63,030 nt of DNA from Clostridiaceae bacterium (GTDB taxonomy: Bacteria > Bacillota > Clostridia > SK-Y3): assembly GCA_012735465.1 (NCBI GenBank), contig JAAYHJ010000006.1:1-63030 (forward strand). Reading direction: 5' to 3'. Below are positions 8,216 through 16,706 of this stretch, piece after piece. A program made the translations under genes and the position numbers. Under the pieces are notes generated by a model. It had not been told where the DNA came from and searched no databases. It saw only the letters and a list, made by a program, of their open reading frames with translations. The number at the start of each line of letters is the position of its first letter. Position 1 is the first letter of the stretch.

Positions 8216-8428
8216 ATGATAGAAGTAACACGCTTTAATGGTAAAAAATTTTATATCAACAGCGATCTGATAGAATTTATCGAGGCAACTCCGGATACTG
8301 TTATCACTACTACAAGTGGTAAAAAAGTGGTTGTTACAGAAACGGTTGAAGAGGTTATTGAGCAAATAATTAATTTTAAAAGTAAAATCTACTGCCTTAA
8401 GGATAAGCAGTTAAGAAAAGCAGAATAA
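8216..8428 (+). CDS. swrD: FlbD/SwrD family flagellar protein
   Basis: This 70-residue protein starts M-I-E-V-T-R-F-N-G-K-K-F-Y-I-N and has the T-T-T-S-G-K-K-V-V-V-T-E-T motif of the FlbD/SwrD (YlzI) family, found after flgE in Firmicutes. In B. subtilis SwrD raises flagellar motor power, probably by affecting stator association; the biochemical activity is not known. Its place immediately before motA here fits that role well. ATG at 8216 follows a weak AGGGGG site. Confidence 0.88.
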   Translation: MIEVTRFNGKKFYINSDLIEFIEATPDTVITTTSGKKVVVTETVEEVIEQIINFKSKIYCLKDKQLRKAE

Positions 8429-8490
8429 ACTAACTGTGCTAATATGTAAATATAAAATATTAGCAGGTTATTGCTAAGTGGGGTGTCTTA

Positions 8491-9294
8491 ATGGATATTG
8501 CAACAATTCTAGGATTTATATTTGGAGCTTTTTTTATTGTATTTGCCATATCAAATGGAGGACCTCTGGTCTGGTTTTATGACTTTGATTCCATATTAAT
8601 TACCATCGGCGGAACCATTTGCTCTACAATGGTATATTATCCAATGAGTAAGTTTATTAATTCTCTTAAAACGGTTAAGCATATTTTTAAATCAAAGCAG
8701 TTACGGCCAATGGAGGTTATTGAAAGGATTATTTATTTGGCAAATATTGCAAGAAAAGAAGGTCTCCTTGCGCTTGAAGAAGCAGCATCTCAAATAGATG
8801 ATGTTTTTTTACATAAGGGAATTTTGCTTATAGTAGATGGTACTGATCCGGAACTGGTAAGGAATATTCTTGAAACAGAACTGGCTTTTATTGAGAACAG
8901 GCACAAGGAAAGCCAGGGATTTTTTGAGACCATGGCTACCTTTAGTCCTGCATATGGTATGATTGGTACCCTCATAGGACTGATACAAATGCTTTACAGG
9001 ATGGATGACCCATCCACATTGGGACCTGCTATGGCAGTAGCTCTCGTAACTACATTTTATGGGTCCATGATTGCAAATTTTATTTGTCTACCTATTGCAG
9101 GAAAGCTAAAGATACGAAGTTCGGAAGAAATCCTCTTAAAAGAGGTTATGATAGAGGGACTCCTGTCCATTCAGGCAGGGGAAAACCCAAGAATTATTGA
9201 AGAAAAACTAAAAGCCTTCCTTCCACCCAGTTCACGGATGGGTGTTAATAGCAAAAAGGAAACCGAAGGTGTAGGTGTTAATAATGAGGGATAG
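8491..9294 (+). CDS. motA: Flagellar motor stator protein MotA
   Basis: MotA and MotB form the proton (or sodium) channel that drives the motor and pushes on FliG. The 267-residue protein has the four membrane segments of the MotA/TolQ/ExbB group, two near the N-terminus and two around residues 145-205, with the conserved P-A-Y-G-M-I-G-T-L-I-G-L at about 151-162. The large cytoplasmic loop between them (about 60-140) carries the FliG contact face. The C-terminal gene end overlaps motB. Confidence 0.95.
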   Translation: MDIATILGFIFGAFFIVFAISNGGPLVWFYDFDSILITIGGTICSTMVYYPMSKFINSLKTVKHIFKSKQLRPMEVIERIIYLANIARKEGLLALEEAASQIDDVFLHKGILLIVDGTDPELVRNILETELAFIENRHKESQGFFETMATFSPAYGMIGTLIGLIQMLYRMDDPSTLGPAMAVALVTTFYGSMIANFICLPIAGKLKIRSSEEILLKEVMIEGLLSIQAGENPRIIEEKLKAFLPPSSRMGVNSKKETEGVGVNNEG

Positions 9295-10096
9295 AAAAAA
9301 AATCGAAGAATCTAAAGGCAGTACTGCGCGATGGCTGAATACCTATGCGGATATGGTTACACTTTTGTTAACATTTTTTGTAATGCTTTTTGCCATGTCC
9401 AATATAGATGCACAAAAATTCCAGGAAATTATCCGATCGTTTCAAGGTACTCTGGGTATCAACTATGGAGGAACATCAGTTAGAAGCAATGAAGTGATTT
9501 CTCAAAGCATGGATCATTTTGCCGATATAGATGAATATTACAGCGAATCCAGAATTATTGCCGGCATAAACGAAGAGATGCAAGAGATTGAGGATATGGG
9601 GAAGATATACACCCAGGTCCAGGCATACATAAAAGATAATAATTTGATTGATTCGGTTGAAATATTGAATGAAAAAAGCGGTTTATTAATAAGGTTTAAG
9701 GAAAATGTGTTATTTGATTCAGGAAAGGCGGATCTGAAAGAAGATGCAAAGGAAATACTAAAGCGTATTTCTCAGATTCTTAGTCAATTTAACAATGATA
9801 TACGCATAGAAGGGCATACGGATAATGTGCCCATGAACACTCCGGAATTTCCAAGTAACTGGGAGTTATCCACTAAAAGGGCAGTCAATGTACTCAAATA
9901 CTTCATTGAAGAAAGTGGTTTTGATCCGGTGCGATTGTCAGCGGTTGGATATGGTGAATATCATCCTGTAGCTGATAATGATACGGTAGAAGGTAGGAGA
10001 AAAAACAGGCGCGTAGATATTGTGATTTTAAGAACCTATACATTAAATGAAACTTCTCCTAAGAAAGGAGTCAGCGGAACAAATGAGCAAAGGTAA
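9284..10096 (+). CDS. motB: Flagellar motor stator protein MotB
   Basis: MotB anchors the stator to peptidoglycan. About 270 residues: a single membrane segment near residues 20-42 with the ion-binding aspartate in Y-A-D-M-V-T-L-L-L-T-F-F, a plug/linker, then an OmpA-like peptidoglycan-binding domain (about 140-255) with G-H-T-D-N-V and N-x-x-L-S-x-x-R-A. ATG at 9284 is chosen with GTAGGTG ahead; a GTG at 9275 is also possible and adds three residues. It overlaps the motA end by about 11 bases. The ion used (H+ or Na+) cannot be decided by eye. Confidence 0.95.
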   Translation: MRDRKKIEESKGSTARWLNTYADMVTLLLTFFVMLFAMSNIDAQKFQEIIRSFQGTLGINYGGTSVRSNEVISQSMDHFADIDEYYSESRIIAGINEEMQEIEDMGKIYTQVQAYIKDNNLIDSVEILNEKSGLLIRFKENVLFDSGKADLKEDAKEILKRISQILSQFNNDIRIEGHTDNVPMNTPEFPSNWELSTKRAVNVLKYFIEESGFDPVRLSAVGYGEYHPVADNDTVEGRRKNRRVDIVILRTYTLNETSPKKGVSGTNEQR

Positions 10097-10538
10097 TATA
10101 GTTTTATTGAGCATTATTTTGTTCTTAATCCTATTTATTTTCTTTGGAATAGGATGGTTGATAATTTCCGCAAGGCAGGAAAATGTACAGCAAGCTAATG
10201 CGGAACAGGGATATGATTTGAGAAAAACTACAATACATCCTGTTGCTGGTGATGCCATAGTTACAAATCTTAATACCGGTGATGTGAATGATAAAAGGAT
10301 TATACGGGTTAGTGTGCAGTTATTGGTAGTTGACGATGAAATAGTGAAAGAGCTAAAGGACTTTAATGGGAAAGTGCGGGATATTATAATATCCGTATTA
10401 AAATCAAAAACACCAGAAGAGGCTATCAGACCGGATGCGCAAAAAGTGATAAAGAATGAAATTATTAATGCTATAAATGATGCGTTTAATACTGATAAAG
10501 TATTGGATTTGTATTTTGAAGAATTTATAATACAGTAG
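10083..10538 (+). CDS. fliL: Flagellar basal body-associated protein FliL
   Basis: FliL is a single-pass membrane protein that rings the stator and supports motor output under load. The 151-residue product has an N-terminal membrane segment (about residues 5-28) and a FliL domain with V-N-D-K-R-I-I-R-V-S-V-Q-L and a terminal D-L-Y-F-E-E-F-I-I-Q. ATG at 10083 is preferred because it places the membrane helix at the N-terminus and follows AAAGGAG (12-base spacing); an upstream in-frame start at 10047 lies inside motB. It overlaps motB by 14 bases. Confidence 0.9.
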   Translation: MSKGNIVLLSIILFLILFIFFGIGWLIISARQENVQQANAEQGYDLRKTTIHPVAGDAIVTNLNTGDVNDKRIIRVSVQLLVVDDEIVKELKDFNGKVRDIIISVLKSKTPEEAIRPDAQKVIKNEIINAINDAFNTDKVLDLYFEEFIIQ

Positions 10539-10553
10539 TAAAGGGGTGGTTAA

Positions 10554-11546
10554 ATGGGGGACATTTTATCACAAAGTGAGATAGATGAACTATTAAAAGC
10601 ACTCAATGCGGGCGAGATAGATGTAAATCAAATCAAAACCACCGAAAAGGAAAAGAAGATCCGAAATTATGATTTTAGGAGACCAAGTAAGTTTGCAAAG
10701 GATCATTTGAGGACTTTAAATATTATTCACGAAGATTATGCAAGATATGTAAACAATTATTTGACTGCTTATTTGAGAACCCGGGTAAATGTTGAAGTGA
10801 TTTCTGTGGAAGAAATCAGCTATTATGAATTTAGCAATTCAATTGCTAATCTATCTGTTTTAGCAATTGTTGAGTTTATTCCATTAAATGGATTCATACT
10901 ATTTGAAATGAATCCCAGTATTGCTTTTGCTTTGATTGACAGGATTTTGGGAGGAAAAGGCATAAGTTTAGAAAAGATTAGGGGATTTACTGAGATAGAA
11001 CTGTCCATTATTGAACGCATTATGAACCAGATGCTGGGATTACTGCGTGAACCATGGGAAAATGTCGTTAGCCTTAAACCTAGGCTTGACAGGATTGAGA
11101 CCAATTCCCAATTTGCCCAGATTATTTCTCCCAATGAAATGGTTGCTCTTGTTACGCTGGATACCAGGGTGGGAGATGTGAAAGGTATGATGAACATATG
11201 TATACCCCATCTTGTTGTTAGACCGGTGTTGCCAAAATTGAGCACAAAGTTTTGGTTTTCCTCTTTTGAAAAAGAGGTATCTTTCGATGTGGTTAAAGAT
11301 ATTGAAAGAAAGATAGAATACACCAGTGTTCCATTGAAAGCAATACTGGGAAAGACGCATATTACGGTTGGAGACTTCCTTGAGCTTCAGGAAGGTGATG
11401 TTATTATGTTGGATACACCCGTAAATTCGGATATAAGTTTAATGGTTGGAAATATTCATAAGTTTAACGGTAAACCCGGTGTAAGAAAAAACAGGATGTG
11501 CATTAGGGTTACAGAGATAGTTCGTAAGGAGGATGATGAAGCGTGA
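10554..11546 (+). CDS. fliM: Flagellar motor switch protein FliM
   Basis: FliM forms the switch ring and receives CheY-P. The 330-residue protein starts with the CheY-P-binding peptide ([10 protein letters not shown] at residues 5-14), followed by the CheC-like middle domain (about 45-230) and a C-terminal SpoA/FliN-like domain (about 250-325). Length is typical. Strong AAGGGGTGG precedes the ATG. Its end overlaps the fliY start by 4 bases. Confidence 0.96.
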   Translation: MGDILSQSEIDELLKALNAGEIDVNQIKTTEKEKKIRNYDFRRPSKFAKDHLRTLNIIHEDYARYVNNYLTAYLRTRVNVEVISVEEISYYEFSNSIANLSVLAIVEFIPLNGFILFEMNPSIAFALIDRILGGKGISLEKIRGFTEIELSIIERIMNQMLGLLREPWENVVSLKPRLDRIETNSQFAQIISPNEMVALVTLDTRVGDVKGMMNICIPHLVVRPVLPKLSTKFWFSSFEKEVSFDVVKDIERKIEYTSVPLKAILGKTHITVGDFLELQEGDVIMLDTPVNSDISLMVGNIHKFNGKPGVRKNRMCIRVTEIVRKEDDEA

Positions 11547-12730
11547 CTGAAATGCTTTCACAAGCTGAGATAGATGCCTTATTAAATGACAACATGGATA
11601 TTGATAATGAAGCAGAAGGAAAAGAGGATTTTACTGCAGATGAAATAGATGCATTGGGTGAAATAGGTAATATAAGTATGGGCACCTCAGCTACAACACT
11701 TTATACATTGCTTGGGCAGAAAGTGATTATTACTACTCCCAAGGTTAGTGTTACGGACTGGGACACACTTGCTAATGAGTATCCCATTCCCTACGTGGCA
11801 GTAAAAGTTGAGTATACAGAAGGGCTGAAAGGTGTAAATCTTTTAATTATAAATATTGAAGATGTTAAAATAATTACCGACTTAATGATGGGAGGAGATG
11901 GAACTAATATACCAGGGGAATTAACGGATCTTCACTTGAGCGCTATCGGAGAAGCAATGAATCAGATGATTGGCTCTGCTGCTACATCCATGTCATCAAT
12001 TTTTAAGAAAAAAATTGATATTTCTCCGCCAAGTGCCTTTGTAATCGACTTTAACAATAAGTCGTTTTTAGAAAAGTTACAAAACGATTTTCAGAAAGAT
12101 CAAAAAGTTGTCAAAGTTGCATTTAAAATAGTAGTTGGTAAATTAATTGACAGTGAGATTATGCAACTTATTCCTATTGATTTTGCCCATTCCATGGTAC
12201 AAAGCCTGTTGGCTGTGGATGCAAATGAGGTTACTCCTCAGAAGGCACCGCAAATTCCTCCTATATCTTCGGAACCTTATAAAACAGAGGAGCCTCCTAA
12301 AAATTCAGAGCAGAAAACATATGAAGAACATTCCCAGATGCACCATCAGGATCCAGGTTCCCAAAGGCGGGATGATCCTTTTATGTTCGGAGGAAAACAA
12401 GATACAAAGATGCATGCCCAGCCGGTAAATGTTCAGCCGGTACAATTTCAGGACTTTGATGATACGGGCATGACAGGTGAAAAAGGGAATATCAGCCTGA
12501 TAATGGATGTTCCCCTGGAGGTTACGGTAGAACTGGGAAGAACCCATAGGATGATAAAAGATATACTTGAATTTGTACCCGGTTCTATTATTGAGTTGGA
12601 CAAGCTGGCAGGGGAGCCAATTGATATTCTTGTAAATGGAAAGGTTATTGCCAAAGGTGAAGTGGTTGTAATAGATGAAAATTTTGGCGTCCGTATTACA
12701 GAAATTGTAAGTCCATCAAAGCGATTGTAG
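11543..12730 (+). CDS. fliY: Flagellar switch phosphatase FliY
   Basis: FliY combines the FliN role in the switch ring with CheY-P phosphatase activity in Gram-positives. The 395-residue protein has an EIDALL peptide at 9-14, like the CheY-P site of FliM, then a CheC-type domain with two phosphatase motifs: E40-x-x-N43 and E137-x-x-N140. A proline/glutamine-rich linker (about 240-310) leads to a C-terminal FliN/SpoA domain (about 315-390). Both motifs keep their acidic and amide residues, so activity is expected. The GTG start at 11543 overlaps fliM and follows AAGGAGGATGA. Confidence 0.94.
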   Translation: MTEMLSQAEIDALLNDNMDIDNEAEGKEDFTADEIDALGEIGNISMGTSATTLYTLLGQKVIITTPKVSVTDWDTLANEYPIPYVAVKVEYTEGLKGVNLLIINIEDVKIITDLMMGGDGTNIPGELTDLHLSAIGEAMNQMIGSAATSMSSIFKKKIDISPPSAFVIDFNNKSFLEKLQNDFQKDQKVVKVAFKIVVGKLIDSEIMQLIPIDFAHSMVQSLLAVDANEVTPQKAPQIPPISSEPYKTEEPPKNSEQKTYEEHSQMHHQDPGSQRRDDPFMFGGKQDTKMHAQPVNVQPVQFQDFDDTGMTGEKGNISLIMDVPLEVTVELGRTHRMIKDILEFVPGSIIELDKLAGEPIDILVNGKVIAKGEVVVIDENFGVRITEIVSPSKRL

Positions 12731-12776
12731 ATTTAGCACAAGGGTGGGGTATTAGGGTTTATCTGGAGCCATCAGA

Positions 12777-12798
12777 GGTAACTACCTGGTAGATTACC
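12777..12798 (+). promoter_or_regulatory. Small hairpin in the cheY leader
   Basis: The 114-base gap before cheY contains GGTAACTAC pairing with GTAG-A-TTACC (one bulge), flanked by CCAT and ATGG that can extend the stem. No T-run follows. It resembles the structured flgE leader in setting; function is unknown. Confidence 0.35.
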
Positions 12799-12845
12799 AT
12801 GGTTGTTATTAATATAATACTTGAATAATAAGGAGAGGAATTGCA

Positions 12846-13208
12846 ATGGGTAAAAGGATACTTATTGTCGATGATGCAGCATTTATGAGAATGATGATAA
12901 AGGATATATTGACTAAAAATGGTTATGAAGTGGTTGGAGAAGCCGATAACGGTGCTAAGGCGGTTGAAAAATACAGGGAATTAAATCCGGATCTGGTGAT
13001 TATGGATATTACCATGCCTGAAGTGGATGGTATTAAGGCAGTAAAGTTAATTAAGAAAGTGGATGCAAATTCTAAAATCATAATGTGTTCAGCTATGGGC
13101 CAGCAAGCCATGGTGATTGAGTCAATACAGGCAGGAGCAAGGGATTTTATTGTTAAGCCTTTCCAGGCTGAACGTGTAATAGAAGCAGTAAAAAAGGCAA
13201 TAGGATGA
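12846..13208 (+). CDS. cheY: Chemotaxis response regulator CheY
   Basis: CheY is the diffusible response regulator phosphorylated by CheA that binds the switch. The 120-residue single receiver domain has the acidic pair D9-D10, phospho-acceptor D54 (V-I-M-D-I-T-M-P), the signalling serine in C-S-A-M-G and the conserved lysine in V-K-P-F. There is no output domain. It lies between fliY and fliO as in B. subtilis. ATG at 12846 follows AGGAGAGG. Confidence 0.96.
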   Translation: MGKRILIVDDAAFMRMMIKDILTKNGYEVVGEADNGAKAVEKYRELNPDLVIMDITMPEVDGIKAVKLIKKVDANSKIIMCSAMGQQAMVIESIQAGARDFIVKPFQAERVIEAVKKAIG

Positions 13209-13229
13209 GTTGGATAGAAGGGATTATAC

Positions 13230-13733
13230 ATGTCAACTGAAATAAATATTATAATAAATCTTTTCATGGGACTTATAATTTTTAGTTGTATTATTTTTTT
13301 AGCTTATGTTTTTACCCGCTTCATAGGCAAGAAAACCAGTTTGGCCATGAAAGGGAAACACATGCAGGTAGTGGAAACCATGTCATTGGGAATTGATAAA
13401 AATCTATATCTTATAAAAGTTGGTGGGAAATACATCCTTTTGGCTACAGCGGGTAAAACAGTCCAGTTTTTGGCCGATGTAGACTTGCAATTTGAAGAGG
13501 GTATTCTGGAGAAAAAGGAGGAATCGCCAAGCCTGGTAGGGGTATTTGAAAACTACTTGCGAAAATTTTTTAGGGTAGATGGTTCTTCACTTTTCTACAG
13601 GGCAGAGGGGAAGAATTCCAAGACAATACCTCAAAGCAACAATAAAATTCCACAGGATATTCAAAAAATAAAAAGTACATTAGAAAAACTAAATGGTAAC
13701 GGTATAAGCGGAGATGACAGTAGCCATGAATAA
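13230..13733 (+). CDS. fliO: Flagellar biosynthetic protein FliO
   Basis: FliO is a membrane protein that helps assemble the FliP ring of the export gate. The 167-residue product has one N-terminal membrane segment (about residues 6-30) and a small cytoplasmic FliO domain with M-K-G-K-H-M-Q-V-V-E-T-M-S-L-G, followed by a polar tail. Its 3' end overlaps fliP. The family is poorly conserved, but motif and context agree. Confidence 0.9.
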   Translation: MSTEINIIINLFMGLIIFSCIIFLAYVFTRFIGKKTSLAMKGKHMQVVETMSLGIDKNLYLIKVGGKYILLATAGKTVQFLADVDLQFEEGILEKKEESPSLVGVFENYLRKFFRVDGSSLFYRAEGKNSKTIPQSNNKIPQDIQKIKSTLEKLNGNGISGDDSSHE

Positions 13734-14505
13734 GAGATTTTGTAGTAAAAGGGGTTTAGTAATAATACTGGTTTTGGTTTTTGTTTTTGCTGTATTGATG
13801 CCTGTGGCGTATGCGCAGCCAGAGAATTCTGATCCCCAATCAGGAATAAATCTGGGAGAGTTTGCCGATAGCCCTGAAGATGTTGCTGTAAGTTTGCAGG
13901 TTCTAGTACTGTTAACCATTTTATCATTAGCTCCGGCAATATTGATAATGATGACATCTTTTACACGGATCATCATCATTTTGTCATTTTTAAGAAATGC
14001 TCTTGGTACACAGCAAATGCCTCCCAATCAGGTGCTGATAGGGCTGGCGCTTTTCTTGACCTTCTTTATAATGGCACCTATCGGTGAACAAATAAATGCT
14101 AATGCTATACAACCTTATATAAGGGAGGAGATAACTCAAGAAGAAGCGTTGAAAAAAGCTATGGAACCTTTGCGCGAATTTATGCTGAAAAATACCCGTG
14201 AAAAAGATCTCGCACTCTTTGTTTCCTTGTCAGGTACTGAAGAAATTGAAAATGCTGCTGATATACCGACAAGAGCAGTCATACCCGCATTTATTATTAG
14301 TGAGCTTAAAACAGCATTCCAGTTTGGTTTTGTAATATATATTCCTTTTTTAGTTATTGATATGGTAGTATCCAGTACACTTATGTCAATGGGTATGATG
14401 ATGCTTCCTCCTATTATGATTTCTTTGCCTTTTAAAATACTCTTGTTTATAATGGTTGATGGGTGGAATTTGATTGTACAGTCAATCATAACCAGTTTTA
14501 AATAA
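13726..14505 (+). CDS. fliP: Flagellar export gate protein FliP
   Basis: FliP forms the pentameric core of the export gate with FliQ and FliR. About 259 residues: a cleavable signal peptide (about 1-30, ending A-Y-A), then membrane helices with the family signatures S-F-L-R-N-A-L-G-T-Q-Q-M-P-P-N and a C-terminal helical hairpin with M-M-M-L-P-P. The ATG at 13726 places the positive M-N-K-R directly before the hydrophobic core; the ATG at 13714 would add four residues. Neither has an ideal ribosome site, which suggests coupling to the overlapping fliO. Confidence 0.95.
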   Translation: MNKRFCSKRGLVIILVLVFVFAVLMPVAYAQPENSDPQSGINLGEFADSPEDVAVSLQVLVLLTILSLAPAILIMMTSFTRIIIILSFLRNALGTQQMPPNQVLIGLALFLTFFIMAPIGEQINANAIQPYIREEITQEEALKKAMEPLREFMLKNTREKDLALFVSLSGTEEIENAADIPTRAVIPAFIISELKTAFQFGFVIYIPFLVIDMVVSSTLMSMGMMMLPPIMISLPFKILLFIMVDGWNLIVQSIITSFK

Positions 14506-14521
14506 TATGTAAGGGGTGCTT

Positions 14522-14794
14522 ATGATGGAGCAAGGGTTGGTTATTGATTTGGCAAAGGATGCATTATATATGGTGTTGCTGCTATCGGGGCCTATGTTGG
14601 GGCTGGGGCTTTTGGTTGGTCTTGCGGTGAGCATATTTCAGGCAACCACGCAAATACATGAGCAGACATTGGCTTTTATCCCAAAGATTATTGCTGTATT
14701 TGGAGCAATTATACTTTTTGGTCCATGGATGCTTTCGGTGGCGGTAGAATTTGCACATAATCTTTTTGCTAATGTTAATACATATATTAGATAA
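14522..14794 (+). CDS. fliQ: Flagellar export gate protein FliQ
   Basis: FliQ is a small two-helix membrane protein wrapping the FliP/FliR core of the export gate. The 90-residue product has hydrophobic segments near residues 14-38 and 52-76 and the conserved A-T-T-Q-I-H-E-Q-T-L-A-F-I-P-K. Start at ATG 14522 follows AAGGGGTG; GTG 14516 is too close to that site. The next gene follows after 11 bases. Confidence 0.95.
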   Translation: MMEQGLVIDLAKDALYMVLLLSGPMLGLGLLVGLAVSIFQATTQIHEQTLAFIPKIIAVFGAIILFGPWMLSVAVEFAHNLFANVNTYIR

Positions 14795-14805
14795 GGACAA
14801 GCACT

Positions 14806-15594
14806 ATGAATAATGTACTTTATCTTATATCGAATTATATAGAAGTTTTTTTGCTGGTATTGACGCGGACTACTTCCCTGTTTATTATTTCTCCCATTTT
14901 TGGAAGAAGAAACATGTCCAATATGGTAAAAATTGGGCTTGGGTTTATGATTGCACTAATAATAACACCTGCATTGGATGAGATTCCTCAGATAAGGGAT
15001 ATGCATTTTTTAGCCTATATGGGTATTATCATAAAAGAATTTGCTGTAGGTTTGATATTGGGCTTTATTACATATATTACCTTTTCAGCCCTTTATATTG
15101 CAGGGCAGATAATTGATATGCAAATTGGTTTTGGTATGGTTAATGTTTTTGACCACCAAAGCAATATACAAGTTCCAGTTATTGCAAATTTATACACGGT
15201 AATTGCTACTTTGATGTTTTTATCCATGAATGGACATCATATGATAATTTCATCAATATTTTATAGTTATAAAATTATACCCATTGGTTCCTTCATAATG
15301 AGTGAAAGACTGCTCGGAGATATTATAAGAATTTTTGCTGATGCCTTTGTAATAGGTTTTAAAATTGCTGCTCCAGTTATTGCTACTATCTTTATTACAG
15401 ATGTTGTATTGGGTATCCTTGCCCGAACCATACCGCAAATGAATGTGTTTGTTGTGGGTATGCCATTAAAAATAATTATTGGAATGTTTACATTGGTATT
15501 GTCCGTAGCGGCATTTTCTATTATTATGGAAGTGATGGCAGAAGGAATGTACAGGGATTTGGAAACCGTGATAAAGGATATGGTTAAAAGATGA
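14806..15594 (+). CDS. fliR: Flagellar export gate protein FliR
   Basis: FliR completes the FliP5-FliQ4-FliR1 export gate. The 262-residue protein is hydrophobic with about six membrane segments and the family motifs R-x-x-x-L-F-I-I-S-P-I-F-G near residue 25 and G-Q-I-I-D-M-Q-I-G-F-G-M near 104. Its stop overlaps the flhB ATG (ATGA arrangement), so translation is coupled. The two remain separate genes here, unlike the fliR-flhB fusion known in some clostridia. Confidence 0.95.
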   Translation: MNNVLYLISNYIEVFLLVLTRTTSLFIISPIFGRRNMSNMVKIGLGFMIALIITPALDEIPQIRDMHFLAYMGIIIKEFAVGLILGFITYITFSALYIAGQIIDMQIGFGMVNVFDHQSNIQVPVIANLYTVIATLMFLSMNGHHMIISSIFYSYKIIPIGSFIMSERLLGDIIRIFADAFVIGFKIAAPVIATIFITDVVLGILARTIPQMNVFVVGMPLKIIIGMFTLVLSVAAFSIIMEVMAEGMYRDLETVIKDMVKR

Positions 15595-16694
15595 TTAATG
15601 AGCGGTTTAAGATAAACATACAGCTATTTGCAGACAGGGACGATAAGACGGAAAAACCTACTCCGCGGAGGCGTCGGGAAGCGCGTTCCAAGGGACAGGT
15701 TTTACAGAGCAAGGAAATAAAGTCCGCAGTGCTTCTTATTATAGCCTTTGTAACTTTAAAATATGCAGCGGGATATATGTACGAAACCATTGCACAATTC
15801 ATGCGCAAGGTTTTTATACACTACGCTGTGGATGAAAACCTTATGTACAAACCCGATTTTTTTTCGCTGGCAATGGAAGTTTTATTGCTTCTTTTTAAAG
15901 TATTGTTGCCTGTATTGGGAGCTGTATTTATAGGGGGGCTTGTTTCCAGTTATATGCAGGTGGGTTTTCTGTTTACTACCAAGACCCTCCAACCCAAATT
16001 TGACAGGTTAAACCCCATACAAGGGTTTAAAAGGCTTTTTTCCGCTCATGCATTTATGGAATTGTTAAAATCCATTGCAAAAATTTTTATTGTTGGATAT
16101 ATAGCCTATGCATATGTAAAAAAAGAAACGGAAAGCGTTGTTGCCCTTTTGGATATGGAAGTGATGCAGATTGTATCGAATATTGGAAATGATGCGGTGA
16201 ATATTGCACTCCGCATGGGAATGGTACTGGTGGTTTTAGGAGTCATTGATTATATTTTTGAATGGAGACAGCATGAAAAAAGTTTGATGATGTCTAAGCA
16301 GGAAATAAAAGAAGAATATAAGCAAACAGAAGGTAACCCCCAGATCAAATCAAAGATTAGGGAAAAGCAAAGGCAGATTTCCATGAGGCGCATGATGTCC
16401 GAAGTACCCAAAGCAGATGTGGTGATAACCAATCCTACTCATTATGCCGTTGCTTTGCTTTATGATATAAAAATTGCCGACGCGCCTGTTGTATTGGCAA
16501 AAGGGCAGGATTATATTGCCCTTAGAATCAGGGAAATAGCAAAAGAAAATAAAGTTGAGATTGTGGAAAATAAAAAATTGGCAAAAGCCTTATATGAATC
16601 AACAGACTTAGGCGAGAAAATACCGGCTGAATTATTTCAGGCAGTAGCTGAAGTATTGGCCTTTGTATACAGCTTAAAGAACAAGGCTATCTAG
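15591..16694 (+). CDS. flhB: Flagellar export switch protein FlhB
   Basis: FlhB sets export specificity, changing from rod/hook to filament substrates after autocleavage. The 367-residue protein has a basic N-terminus (D-K-T-E-K-P-T-P-R-R-R-R-E-A-R), four membrane segments (about 45-215) and a cytoplasmic domain with the self-cleaving N-P-T-H at residues 281-284. The motif is intact. FliK encoded upstream is the expected trigger for the switch. Confidence 0.97.
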   Translation: MINERFKINIQLFADRDDKTEKPTPRRRREARSKGQVLQSKEIKSAVLLIIAFVTLKYAAGYMYETIAQFMRKVFIHYAVDENLMYKPDFFSLAMEVLLLLFKVLLPVLGAVFIGGLVSSYMQVGFLFTTKTLQPKFDRLNPIQGFKRLFSAHAFMELLKSIAKIFIVGYIAYAYVKKETESVVALLDMEVMQIVSNIGNDAVNIALRMGMVLVVLGVIDYIFEWRQHEKSLMMSKQEIKEEYKQTEGNPQIKSKIREKQRQISMRRMMSEVPKADVVITNPTHYAVALLYDIKIADAPVVLAKGQDYIALRIREIAKENKVEIVENKKLAKALYESTDLGEKIPAELFQAVAEVLAFVYSLKNKAI

Positions 16695-16706
16695 GGAGGG
16701 AAAAGT

